The notes beneath the pieces are model-generated. The model was given only the letters and a program-made list of their open reading frames with translations, ran no database searches and was not told the origin of the DNA. DNA of 19,472 nucleotides, taken from assembly GCA_003476445.1 (NCBI GenBank), contig DMUF01000165.1, forward strand, positions 1 to 19,472, in the 5' to 3' direction. Positions 12,543-19,472 of this stretch are shown here, one piece after another (positions within the stretch are counted from its first letter, which is position 1; the number at the start of each line of letters is the position of its first letter). Source of the stretch: Gammaproteobacteria bacterium. Lineage in GTDB: Bacteria; Pseudomonadota; Gammaproteobacteria; Pseudomonadales; Azotimanducaceae. The position numbers and the translations under genes were made by a program.

Positions 12543-13543
12543 TTCGCATACTGTGGCCCCAGGTCCGTTGGCCCGATGGCTGCGAGCCGGAGCAGAGCCT
12601 GCTGGGGCCGGGTGTTGAGCCGATCTTCGTCGAGCGGTTTGATGCGGTCACCGATGAACAGTGGCGCACCTGCGACGGGCTGGTGGGACCGCAGCCGCCG
12701 CGGGTCTATATGGAAAAACTCGAGCGCTGCAGGATCTACGTGAAACCTGCGGTCGGTTTCGATGAAGTGCCACTCGAAGCCTGGGGCGAACTGGGCATCC
12801 CCGTCTGCAACACGCCCGACTACGGCACCCGGGAAGTTGCAGACCACGCCATGGCGCTCATGCTGACTCTCGCCAAAGGCATCGCGTTTCATGACGAAGC
12901 GCTGCGGCATGAGCCGCGCCGCCACTGGCGCCCGGCGCTGAACCCGTTCGGTCAGCGCCTGGCCGATTGCACGATGGGAATCGTGGGTCTCGGGCGCATT
13001 GGCACGGCGGTGGCCCTGCGCGCGAAGGCTTTCGATATGGACGTGGTGTTTCACGATCCTTACAAGCCAAGTGGATCAGAGCTTGCGCTGGGCATTCGTC
13101 GAGCGGACACGCTCGCGGAACTCATGGCGCAGTGCGATATCGTTTCGGTGCACACGCCGCTGAACGAGAGTACGCGTCACCTGATTGGTGTAGATGCGCT
13201 CGCTGCCGCAAAGCCGGGGCTCATGCTGATCAATACCGCGCGCGGTCCCGTGGTTGATATCGACGCCCTGCATGATGCGATGCAGTCGGGCACGGTGCTG
13301 ACGGCGGGTCTCGACGTGCTTCCGGAAGAGCCTGCCAACACGGAGCGCAAGTTGATCGCAGCCTGGCATCGTGGCGATGAGTGGATTCGTAGCCGGCTGC
13401 TCATTACGCCGCACTCGGCGTTTTTCACGCCACAAAGCATGCGTGACATCCGCAGTTTCAGTGGACGAACCGCGGCGCGGTATCTGCGTGACGGTCGTCT
13501 CGAGAACTGCGTCAATGAACAGTTCCTGCGGGTTCGGCGCTGA
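12539..13543 (+). CDS. D-isomer-specific 2-hydroxyacid dehydrogenase
   Basis: This 334-aa NAD-dependent enzyme interconverts a 2-oxoacid and a D-2-hydroxyacid in the cytoplasm. The Rossmann motif is GLGRIG (150-155), with Asp173 (HDPYK) at the end of strand 2, indicating NAD over NADP. The catalytic trio is Arg235 (NTARGPVVD), Glu264 (LPEEP) and His292 (TPHSAF), and KPAVGFDEV (69-77) and REVADHAMALML (98-109) are typical substrate-domain segments. Length and pattern are closest to the CtBP/phosphoglycerate-dehydrogenase-like group. It overlaps the esterase end by 4 nt (ATGA), implying translational coupling, and the next gene starts one base after its stop. A likely role is reduction or oxidation of a hydroxyacid from the surrounding catabolic genes, but the substrate is unassigned. 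Confidence 0.93.
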   Translation: MIRILWPQVRWPDGCEPEQSLLGPGVEPIFVERFDAVTDEQWRTCDGLVGPQPPRVYMEKLERCRIYVKPAVGFDEVPLEAWGELGIPVCNTPDYGTREVADHAMALMLTLAKGIAFHDEALRHEPRRHWRPALNPFGQRLADCTMGIVGLGRIGTAVALRAKAFDMDVVFHDPYKPSGSELALGIRRADTLAELMAQCDIVSVHTPLNESTRHLIGVDALAAAKPGLMLINTARGPVVDIDALHDAMQSGTVLTAGLDVLPEEPANTERKLIAAWHRGDEWIRSRLLITPHSAFFTPQSMRDIRSFSGRTAARYLRDGRLENCVNEQFLRVRR

Positions 13544-13544
13544 G

Positions 13545-15158
13545 ATGGAGATCCCCCGCATCCGGCGCTTCAGTGATCTGACCTCCCCGAGCAGCAGACA
13601 GCCGCACGTTTACCTTACCCTTGCAGCGATTGGCGTTCTGTTGATTTTGGCTCTAGTGACAAGTTCGCCGGCGCGCGCTGACATTCCCGCCGCTCCGGTC
13701 ATGACCCTGTACCGGTTTAACGGGCCGGTCGACGTCCCGTACTACGCGTTGGGAGATGTGCTCGCGGGCGCGCGTGCGGGCGCTAAGACCCGGGTGGCGG
13801 GAACTCTGGCGCAGGGAACAACGGTGATTCCCTGTCTCGTGCTTGCGGCGGGAAAGCCGGTGACGGACCCAGGTGGCGCGCCCCTGGTGGGCTTCACGAC
13901 CGTGGTCGATGCGCGAACCGCAACACCCGATTCAACGGCGACGGTTAGAGACGCGCTTGCGCGCCAGCGTTCCGCCCGGGTCGCGAATCACCACTGTGCA
14001 CCAGGTGTTCGATATCTGCTCGATGTTCGCAACCTCTATGCCATGGAGAAGGCGCCGTTTTTCGATCCCCCCCTGCGCGGGGAATCGAGATCAGCGGGCA
14101 GTCCCACGACGACGCACAGCCCGCGCGACGCGCTGATTCGCGATTTTCATGACAGCCCGCAGTGTGCGTTGGCCAATACGAAGCTCATCGGGCGGCGGGC
14201 GGCGCTGGCGAACGCATGGGCGTCATTTACCGAAACACAGACGACGCGCTGGCCAGCCGAACTTCTTGCGGAGGCGCGGGACCTTGATTATTCGCTGCGG
14301 ACCGCCCTCTACGAGGGTCACATCGGTCGTGGTTGCAGCGCGTATGGCGCCTGCGAGCGAAATGTAGTCGTGCTGTCGCTGCGCAATCGTGCCCACGAGC
14401 GCTGTTTTGCACGCGAGGGCTGTTCGCGATCGGGTGATGTGACGGGTGTTGCCTCAAAGCCTTCGCAATACAACATCTGGGATGAATACCTCACCCAGAT
14501 TTCCGGTCTGACCGCTTGTTACCTGCGCTCGGATCTCGCGGGTCATCCGGACTATGTGCGCTTGCAGGCCATGTACGCTCAGAGCGTGCCGGATGCCGAA
14601 ACCATTCTGTTTGGCACCGATGCAGAGCGGCTGGCGCTCTTCCCAGGGGCGTCTCCGGAAGAGCTCGCGAAAACAGCGCACTACTACCATGCGCCGGCCA
14701 TGGGCAAGTGCTTCCCGGGGCACCCCCGGGTCGAATACATCTCAGGCGCGGTCGCTACGCGCGGTGCTGACTACGCGCTCATTGCCAACACGCGGGTCGA
14801 GGTGGGGGATGCCGTGCCCGGTGGCTATCGCTTCCGTGCTGTTCGACTCATTGAACATGACGCCCGCGACGAGCTCGTGATCACGGACGATTATTCGGGG
14901 TTTGTCATCGACGGTCGGAAGATTGCGTTGCGTGGCGGTGGCGGCTGCCGACCCTACGGCATTCCTGCGGGCTGCTCGGTAGCGGACATTGGTCGTCATC
15001 GTCGCGTGCCGCATTGGCTGGACGCGGGGACGCCCATCGGCCTCACGTGTCGTATTGCGTCCCGCGGCGAATCGTGTGCGGACCCCGTGCGGACAGAACA
15101 GATCGAGGTGGGCGGCCGCTGTGATACGCAGATGCGCCCGGTATCCGGGGTACACTGA
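13545..15158 (+). CDS. Exported protein of unknown function with two CX5C motifs
   Basis: I do not recognise this 537-aa protein. Its N-terminus (residues 1-45) has basic residues, a hydrophobic stretch at about 22-40 and ARA-D near 45, a good signal-peptide site, so the mature part should be periplasmic or secreted. The mature region has 14 cysteines, including CX5C pairs at 264/270 (CSAYGAC) and 287/293 (CFAREGC) and a CX8C pair at 468/477, which suggests disulfides or a metal site. A Gly-rich GGGG precedes Cys468. No catalytic triad, heme or repeat motif is evident. ATG 13545 begins one base after the dehydrogenase stop (TGAGATG), with no Shine-Dalgarno, so translation is probably coupled. 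The frame is open upstream into the dehydrogenase gene, but the signal peptide supports this start. Confidence 0.8.
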   Translation: MEIPRIRRFSDLTSPSSRQPHVYLTLAAIGVLLILALVTSSPARADIPAAPVMTLYRFNGPVDVPYYALGDVLAGARAGAKTRVAGTLAQGTTVIPCLVLAAGKPVTDPGGAPLVGFTTVVDARTATPDSTATVRDALARQRSARVANHHCAPGVRYLLDVRNLYAMEKAPFFDPPLRGESRSAGSPTTTHSPRDALIRDFHDSPQCALANTKLIGRRAALANAWASFTETQTTRWPAELLAEARDLDYSLRTALYEGHIGRGCSAYGACERNVVVLSLRNRAHERCFAREGCSRSGDVTGVASKPSQYNIWDEYLTQISGLTACYLRSDLAGHPDYVRLQAMYAQSVPDAETILFGTDAERLALFPGASPEELAKTAHYYHAPAMGKCFPGHPRVEYISGAVATRGADYALIANTRVEVGDAVPGGYRFRAVRLIEHDARDELVITDDYSGFVIDGRKIALRGGGGCRPYGIPAGCSVADIGRHRRVPHWLDAGTPIGLTCRIASRGESCADPVRTEQIEVGGRCDTQMRPVSGVH

Positions 15159-15161
15159 GCG

Positions 15162-15173
15162 GCAGGCGCCTGC
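15162..15173. repeat. 12-bp palindrome GCAGGCGCCTGC
   Basis: A perfect 12-bp palindrome lies just after the stop codon of the unknown exported protein and 32 bp before the next start. It could be part of an operator, but its location just after a stop and its GC content also allow chance. No -10 or -35 boxes could be assigned with confidence. Confidence 0.3.
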
Positions 15174-15205
15174 GCGTCGAACATATCGAGAGAGGAACAA
15201 CCAGC

Positions 15206-16036
15206 ATGCAGGGTCGTACCGTCGTCATTACCGGGGGGAACAGTGGTATCGGTCTCGTTGCCGCCCGCGAGCTGGCGCGCCAGGGCGCAGCGCTTGTGCT
15301 CGCCTGTCGTGATACCGACAAGACAGCCGCAGCGCTCGAGTCGATCAACGCGGTGGCTGCCACGCCCGCAATCAATGTTCCCGTGGATCTTGCCAGTCTC
15401 GAAAGTGTGCGCCGCCTGGCGGCTGAGCTTCTCGCCCGCTGTCCCCGCATCGACGTGCTGATCAACAACGCCGGACTGTTTCCCTCAAGCCAGGAGCGCA
15501 CGGCTGATGGCTTCGAGATGCAGTTCGGCGTAAACCATCTCAGCCATTTCCTGCTGACCGCGCTGCTGCGGGATCGCCTGGTTGCGACCAAAGACGCGCG
15601 GGTCGTTACCGTATCGTCCATGCTGCACAAGCGCGGACGCATGGATTTCGAGAGCTTTCGCGGCGTCCCGAAATACAGCGCAAATGCTGCCTATGCTCAA
15701 TCCAAACTCGCGAACGTGTTATTCGCACTGGCGCTTGCGCGCCGCCTTGAGGGCACCGGTGTAACCTCGAACGTTCTGCACCCGGGCGGTGTCGCCACGG
15801 ATATCACGCGCGACCTGCCGTGGCTGGTGCGCAAGCTGATCGGGTTCGTTTTCATCAGTCCCGAGATGGGCGCAAAGACCACACTCATGCTGGCGACAGA
15901 CCCGGCGCTCGCGGGGGTGAGCGGTGTCTACTTCGACCAGTGCAAGCGTGCGGACGTGGCTGCGCTTGCAAACGATACAGCGCTGCAGGACCGGCTGTGG
16001 CAGGTGAGTGCTGATCTGGTGGGGGTTGCGTGCTGA
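15206..16036 (+). CDS. Retinol-dehydrogenase-like SDR oxidoreductase
   Basis: This 276-aa SDR resembles the retinol-dehydrogenase/WW-domain-oxidoreductase-like group. TGGNSGIG (9-16) is the coenzyme loop and LACRD (32-36) is the strand-2 end with an Arg expected to favour NADPH. NNAG follows at 87-90, then Asn110 (VNHLSHF), Ser138 (VSS) and Tyr163-x3-Lys167 (YAQSK). The segment HPGGVATDI after the active site is typical of this group. It probably reduces or oxidises a lipophilic aldehyde, ketone or alcohol, but the substrate is unknown. GAGAGGA upstream supports the ATG. Its last codons overlap the next gene (fRMsr) by 7 nt, so the two are translated together. Confidence 0.92.
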   Translation: MQGRTVVITGGNSGIGLVAARELARQGAALVLACRDTDKTAAALESINAVAATPAINVPVDLASLESVRRLAAELLARCPRIDVLINNAGLFPSSQERTADGFEMQFGVNHLSHFLLTALLRDRLVATKDARVVTVSSMLHKRGRMDFESFRGVPKYSANAAYAQSKLANVLFALALARRLEGTGVTSNVLHPGGVATDITRDLPWLVRKLIGFVFISPEMGAKTTLMLATDPALAGVSGVYFDQCKRADVAALANDTALQDRLWQVSADLVGVAC

Positions 16037-16500
16037 GCGGAGCATTCTCGAGCGCGTGGTCCGACATTCTCGCTGCAGCTCGCGGTCTGGTAACGGAGGA
16101 ACGGGACCCGATCGCGAATGCCGCCAATCTGTCCGCACTGCTCGGCGCGAGTCTGCCGGAGATCAACTGGGTGGGTTTCTACTTTCTGCGCGGCGATGAG
16201 CTGGTGCTCGGTCCGTTTCAGGGCAAGCCCGCCTGCGTTCGCATTGCGCTGGGCCGTGGCGTTTGCGGTACAGCCGCGGTGCGGCGCTCAACCCTTGTTG
16301 TAGATGATGTGCATCACTTTCCGGGGCACATCGCGTGTGATCCCGCGTCGAATGCCGAGATCGTGATCCCGCTCATCCGGGAGAATACGGTCTACGGTGT
16401 TCTCGATGTCGACAGCCCGCGCACATCGCGATTTTCACCCGATGACCGAGCAGGTCTCGAAGCCATTGCGCACCTTTATCTCGCGGCCTCTGATCTTTGA
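16030..16500 (+). CDS. msrC: Free methionine-(R)-sulfoxide reductase (GAF domain)
   Basis: This 156-aa single GAF-domain protein reduces free methionine-(R)-sulfoxide to methionine using thioredoxin-recycled cysteines, and so repairs oxidant damage. The three family cysteines are Cys69 (GKPACVRI), Cys79 (GRGVCGTA) and Cys103 (HIACDPASNAE). Their 10- and 24-residue spacings match those of E. coli Cys84, Cys94 and Cys118. The WVGFY segment (47-51) and the conserved NAEIVIPL follow family pattern. The start is a GTG overlapping the SDR stop by 7 nt, preceded by a GGTGGGGG stretch. Coupling to an SDR is not typical of msrC and may only reflect operon position. Confidence 0.95.
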   Translation: MLSGAFSSAWSDILAAARGLVTEERDPIANAANLSALLGASLPEINWVGFYFLRGDELVLGPFQGKPACVRIALGRGVCGTAAVRRSTLVVDDVHHFPGHIACDPASNAEIVIPLIRENTVYGVLDVDSPRTSRFSPDDRAGLEAIAHLYLAASDL

Positions 16501-16530
16501 CCAGTGGTCCCGCTTGCGGGTCTTTGACCC
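16494..16530 (+). repeat. Direct repeat and nested short hairpins downstream of msrC
   Basis: TCTTTGACC occurs at 16494-16502 and again at 16521-16529. Between and across the copies lie short inverted repeats: GACC-AGT-GGTC (16499-16509), CCCGC-TT-GCGGG (16509-16520) and GGGTC-TTT-GACCC (16518-16530). No T-tract follows a stem, so a classical terminator is not supported; a partial transcription block or a processing site is possible. Confidence 0.3.
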
Positions 16531-16560
16531 TGAACTCTGATTGATCATCAGGAGCTTCAC

Positions 16561-17139
16561 ATGCCCGATATCCCGATCGTTGATCCGTCCATCGACCTTT
16601 CTGCCGCTGCGTTCGTGCATCCCACCGCGAGTCTTTATGGCGACGTGCGGATAGGCGAAGGCGCGAGCCTATGGCCGTATGTCGCGGTGCGATGCGAGAC
16701 CGGCACCACCGACATCGGGGCGATGACCAATATCCAGGATTTCGTGATGATCCATGGCGGGCCAGTCAGAATCGGCGCGTGGTGCTCCATCACGCACCAC
16801 TGCACGATTCACGTCTGCGAGATTGGCGATAATGTGCTGGTTGGCATCAATTCGACCATCATGGACGGCGCGGTCATCGGCGATAACTGCATTATCGCCG
16901 GCGGAACGTTCATTCCCGAGGGCACCGTTATCCCACCGAACAGCATCGTCATGGGTATGCCGGGCAAGGTGCGGCGAACGCAGAACAACGCGGTGGCAAA
17001 CCGGCTGAATGCCTGGATGTACCACCGCAACGCGCTCGCCTACGCGGCGGGCAATTACCGGGTGTGGGATAGCGCCGCGCTGCGCGAGGAAATGAAGGTG
17101 GTCCGCCTCGAATTCGAGCGTGAACTCGCGGAGCGCTAA
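16561..17139 (+). CDS. Gamma-carbonic-anhydrase-like hexapeptide-repeat protein
   Basis: This 192-aa left-handed beta-helix protein shows repeated hexapeptide turns (VHPTASLYGDVRIGEGASLWPY and later VIGDNCIIAGGTFIPEG). The three zinc-ligand positions of gamma-carbonic anhydrases are conserved: His65 (MIHGG), His79 and His84 (ITHHCTIH), the latter two five residues apart as in the archaeal enzyme Cam. Arg44 and Gln59 (TNIQD) are conserved, but the Asp two residues after Arg is Glu46 (RCE instead of RGD). Many bacterial homologues have no proven carbonic anhydrase activity and some act as acyltransferases, so the function is open. The C-terminal helix (about 150-192) should support trimer packing. 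AGGAG 7 nt upstream supports the ATG. Confidence 0.88.
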   Translation: MPDIPIVDPSIDLSAAAFVHPTASLYGDVRIGEGASLWPYVAVRCETGTTDIGAMTNIQDFVMIHGGPVRIGAWCSITHHCTIHVCEIGDNVLVGINSTIMDGAVIGDNCIIAGGTFIPEGTVIPPNSIVMGMPGKVRRTQNNAVANRLNAWMYHRNALAYAAGNYRVWDSAALREEMKVVRLEFERELAER

Positions 17140-17189
17140 GTGCGGTACGTCACTACTGTTTGTGGGTTTGTTTTGCGGGAGGAATGATC

Positions 17190-18770
17190 GTGTCTGATTC
17201 GAGTCAACCGGATCGCGCAGCAGGAGAACGTACCGGTGCGGAAAGCCTTGTGCAGGCTTTTGTCGACGCCGACGTCAACGTGTGTTTCGCAAATCCCGGT
17301 ACGTCGGAAATGCATTTCGTCGCCGCCCTCGATACCAATCCGGGGATGCGCTGTGTGCTGGGACTCTTTGAGGGCATCGTGACGGGTGCGGCTGACGGTT
17401 ACGGCCGCATGGCGGGCAAGCCGGCGGCAACACTGATGCACCTCGGCCCTGGTCTCGGCAATGGCTTCGCCAATCTGCACAACGCGCGCAAGGCGCGCAC
17501 CCCGATGGTCAATGTGATCGGTGAGCACGCGACCTACCATCGCCAGTATGACGCGCCGCTGAGTTCTGATGTCGAGGGTCTCGCGCGCACGGTTTGTCAC
17601 TGGGTGAAAGTCTCGGAGTCCGCCGATGACGTCGCAGCGGATGGTGCACTCGCGGTACAGGCAGCCCTCGCGCCTGCGGGTCAGGTCACCGGGCTGATCC
17701 TGCCTGCCGATACGGCCTGGAACCCAACGCGCGCGCAGGCGCGTCCGTTGCCGCGCAGCGCGCCCACACCGGTCGAGGATGCGTCGGTTGCAGCGTGCGC
17801 ACGCGCGCTCAAGACCGGCGAGCCGACGGTGCTGTTGGTCAACGGCTTCATTTCCGCGCGGCGCGCAGCGCTGCTCGATCGCATTGCGCGCGCGACCGGG
17901 GCGCGCTGGATGACGGATACCTTCGTGCCACGCATCGAACGTGGCGCGGGTCGGGTTGACGTGGAGCGGTTGCCGTATTTCGGCGAGCAGGCGGCAGAGG
18001 TGCTTGCGGGCACCCGGCATCTCATCCTGGTCTCGACGCAGCCGCCGGTGACCTTCTTTGCGTATCCCGGAAAGCCGAACTGGCTCACCCCGAGTGACTG
18101 TGCGCTGCACGTGCTGGTCGAGCGCGGGGGCGATGTTGAGGGAGCTCTGGAGGCGCTGGTATCGGCGGTGGGTGCCGAGCAGACCGATCCCAGTCTGCTG
18201 GCGTTCTCCCGCCCCGCGCTTATGAGCGGTGCGCTCAACCCCATGGCCATCGGCGCGGGTGTGGCGCATCACCTTCCGGAAGGCGCGATCGTCATTGACG
18301 AGGGTGCGACATCCGGTGGTCCCGTGACTCATCTGACGCGCACCGCGGCGCCCCACGACTGGCTCATCCTGACCGGCGGCTCGATCGGTTACGGCATGCC
18401 GTGCGCCACCGGAGCGGCGGTTGCTTGTCCGGACCGGCGCGTGGTTTGTCTGCAGGCTGATGGCGGCGGCATGTACACGCCGCAAGCACTGTGGACGCAG
18501 GCGCGCGAGCGGCTCGATGTCACCACGGTGATCTTTGCCAATCGCAAGTACGCGATCCTGCAGATCGAGTTCGGCCGCGTGGGTGCGCATAACCCGGGGC
18601 CAAAGGCGATGAGCATGCTCGACCTTGGAAATCCTGATCTCAACTGGGTATCCCTTGCCGCTGGGATGGGCGTTCCCGGCGTTCGTGTCACCACCGCTGA
18701 AGGGTTCAATCGGGCGTTCGCGGACTCGTTGCGTGAGCCCGGTCCGTTCCTCATTGAGGCGGTGCTGTGA
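17190..18770 (+). CDS. TPP-dependent acetolactate-synthase-like enzyme
   Basis: This 526-aa thiamine-pyrophosphate enzyme belongs to the acetolactate synthase/benzoylformate decarboxylase superfamily. The PYR domain carries the catalytic Glu61 (LFEGIVTGAADGYGR). The central domain spans about 180-345, and the PP domain holds the metal/TPP motif with Asp424 (QADGGG) and Asn451 (FANRKYAIL), 27 residues apart, as in the GDG-N motif but with Ala for the first Gly. The start is GTG 17190, 7 nt after GGGAGG. An ATG at 17184 is only 1 nt from that ribosome site and is unlikely. Annotation pipelines often call such proteins acetolactate synthase large subunit. No small regulatory subunit follows, so a catabolic 2-oxoacid decarboxylase or carboligase is at least as likely. 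It overlaps the next gene by 4 nt. Confidence 0.92.
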   Translation: MSDSSQPDRAAGERTGAESLVQAFVDADVNVCFANPGTSEMHFVAALDTNPGMRCVLGLFEGIVTGAADGYGRMAGKPAATLMHLGPGLGNGFANLHNARKARTPMVNVIGEHATYHRQYDAPLSSDVEGLARTVCHWVKVSESADDVAADGALAVQAALAPAGQVTGLILPADTAWNPTRAQARPLPRSAPTPVEDASVAACARALKTGEPTVLLVNGFISARRAALLDRIARATGARWMTDTFVPRIERGAGRVDVERLPYFGEQAAEVLAGTRHLILVSTQPPVTFFAYPGKPNWLTPSDCALHVLVERGGDVEGALEALVSAVGAEQTDPSLLAFSRPALMSGALNPMAIGAGVAHHLPEGAIVIDEGATSGGPVTHLTRTAAPHDWLILTGGSIGYGMPCATGAAVACPDRRVVCLQADGGGMYTPQALWTQARERLDVTTVIFANRKYAILQIEFGRVGAHNPGPKAMSMLDLGNPDLNWVSLAAGMGVPGVRVTTAEGFNRAFADSLREPGPFLIEAVL

Positions 18771-19066
18771 GCGCTTCGAAGATCTACCTGAATGTCATGC
18801 TGACAGTGCGGGAGTCGGAGCACATCGACGCGGTGCAAGCTCGGCTGCGATTGATGGCGGAGCGATCACGTGCAGAGGTGGGATGCGAGCGCTTTGAGAT
18901 CTATCACTCCCAGTCAGATTCCCGTGTGTTTCTGCTGGTGGAGACCTGGTCAGACGCGGCCTCGCTCGAGGCGCACCGAGCGGGCGAGGCGTTCACCGGG
19001 TTCTATGTTCCAGAGGTGCTCCCCTACGTAGATCGGCAGCCGCATCCCTCTGACCGGATCGCTTGA
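18767..19066 (+). CDS. ABM-fold (antibiotic biosynthesis monooxygenase-like) small protein
   Basis: This 99-aa protein has the ferredoxin-like alpha-beta pattern of the ABM family: KIYLNVMLTVRE as first strand, a long helix with RLRLMAERSRAEVGC, the FEIYHSQSDSRVFLLVETW strand pair, then SLEAHRAGEAFTGFY. Such proteins are quinol-type monooxygenases, isomerases or heme-binding proteins, usually dimeric. The sequence gives no cofactor ligand that decides between them. GTG 18767 overlaps the TPP-enzyme stop (GTGA), with GAGG 7 nt upstream, so the two proteins are made together and probably act in one pathway. The substrate is unknown. Confidence 0.86.
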   Translation: MSASKIYLNVMLTVRESEHIDAVQARLRLMAERSRAEVGCERFEIYHSQSDSRVFLLVETWSDAASLEAHRAGEAFTGFYVPEVLPYVDRQPHPSDRIA

Positions 19067-19077
19067 GGTCGCTGTCG

Positions 19078-19472
19078 ATGCAGACGGAGCGGCTGATTCT
19101 CCGTCGCTGGCAATTGCCCGATCTGGATGCGTTTGCCCGCATGAATGCTGATGCTCGGACGATGCAGTTCATGCCCGCGGTGCTGTCCAGAGATGAAACC
19201 GAAGCCCTTATTGCTCGGTTCGAGGCCCATCACGAGATGCATGGCTTCGGGGTGTGGGCCCTGGAGATGCGCGATGGCGGAGCGCTGGTCGGCTACACCG
19301 GTCTGCAGTCGGTGTCGTTTGACGCAGGCTTTTCGCCTGCTGTGGAAGTTCTATGGCGGCTCGCCCCGGAGTTCTGGCATCGCGGTTACGCGACCGAGGC
19401 CGCGCAAGCGGCACTCGCAGATGGATTCGAACGGCTTGAACTCGGGCGGATCCTTGCCTTCACAGTGCCCGC
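19078..19472 (+). CDS. GNAT acetyltransferase (RimJ/RimL-like), 3' end outside window
   Basis: The frame opens with MQTERLILRRW, the standard start of RimJ/RimL-type N-acetyltransferases, and runs to the window end without a stop (131 codons seen; typical length is about 170-180). GVWALEMRDGGALVGYTGL (about residues 60-78) is the central strand region. EVLWRLAPEFWHRGYATEAAQAAL contains the acetyl-CoA-binding motif (RGYAT), and LELGRILAFTVP follows. GAGGT at 19065-19069, 8 nt before the ATG, supports the start, which lies 11 bp after the ABM-gene stop. The acceptor (protein, amino acid or small molecule) cannot be told. Truncation is by the window edge, not a mutation. Confidence 0.9.
   Translation, partial: MQTERLILRRWQLPDLDAFARMNADARTMQFMPAVLSRDETEALIARFEAHHEMHGFGVWALEMRDGGALVGYTGLQSVSFDAGFSPAVEVLWRLAPEFWHRGYATEAAQAALADGFERLELGRILAFTVP

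Noticed and set aside
13371..13544. Upstream extension of the unknown exported protein into the dehydrogenase gene
   Set aside because: It would overlap the dehydrogenase by more than 170 bases and bury the signal peptide; the ATG at 13545 restores it.
17136..18590. Long minus-strand open frame of about 484 codons opposite the TPP enzyme
   Set aside because: It has no family motif and an Arg/His-rich shadow composition. The plus-strand enzyme has all TPP motifs.

Overview
The window reads as chromosomal DNA from a high-GC (roughly 60-65% by eye) Gram-negative bacterium. A marine or soil gammaproteobacterium rich in organic-acid and amide catabolism would fit, but the taxonomic call is inference. 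Supporting points are Shine-Dalgarno-led genes with frequent GTG starts, many ATGA/GTGA-type stop-start overlaps, a Tat signal peptide, and an exported glycine-zipper protein of the kind found in proteobacterial envelopes. Coding density is high, no gene-free stretch exceeds 300 bases, and all but one gene lie on the + strand. I see no rRNA, tRNA, CRISPR, transposase or integrase, and no sharp shift in base composition that would mark an island.

Layout. (1) 12-4636: a family III CoA-transferase, an amidase-signature enzyme and a D-aminoacylase-type amidohydrolase, which together look like a small amide/acyl-amino-acid catabolic group. (2) 4637-8795: a structured, inverted-repeat-rich leader followed by a complete three-subunit molybdenum hydroxylase (FAD, [2Fe-2S] and Mo subunits) and, 22 bp later, a MoaD/ThiS-like sulfur carrier ending in Gly-Gly. 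(3) 8828-10001: a divergent pair, a Tat-exported Cys-rich copper-storage protein on the minus strand and a glycine-zipper envelope protein on the plus strand. They share a 142-bp control region with overlapping -10 boxes and a 17-bp dyad. (4) 10033-15158: an SDR oxidoreductase, a type B carboxylesterase broken by one in-frame TAA, a D-2-hydroxyacid dehydrogenase overlapping the esterase by 4 nt, and an exported Cys-containing protein I do not recognise. (5) 15206-17139: a retinol-dehydrogenase-like SDR overlapping a free methionine-(R)-sulfoxide reductase, then a gamma-carbonic-anhydrase-like hexapeptide protein. (6) 17190-19472: a TPP-dependent acetolactate-synthase-like enzyme overlapping an ABM-fold protein, then a GNAT acetyltransferase cut by the window end.

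How it fits together. The dominant theme is catabolism of an organic substrate through hydrolases (amidase, acylase, esterase), oxidoreductases (Mo hydroxylase, two SDRs, 2-hydroxyacid dehydrogenase), CoA transfer and a TPP lyase. No substrate can be named from sequence alone. The most unusual points are the esterase that is intact except for one nonsense codon, the Mo-hydroxylase operon carrying its own Gly-Gly sulfur-carrier-like protein behind a structured leader, the compact divergent promoter of the copper-storage gene, and the unrecognised exported protein with two CX5C motifs. I did not find a clear previously undescribed defence or mobile system here.
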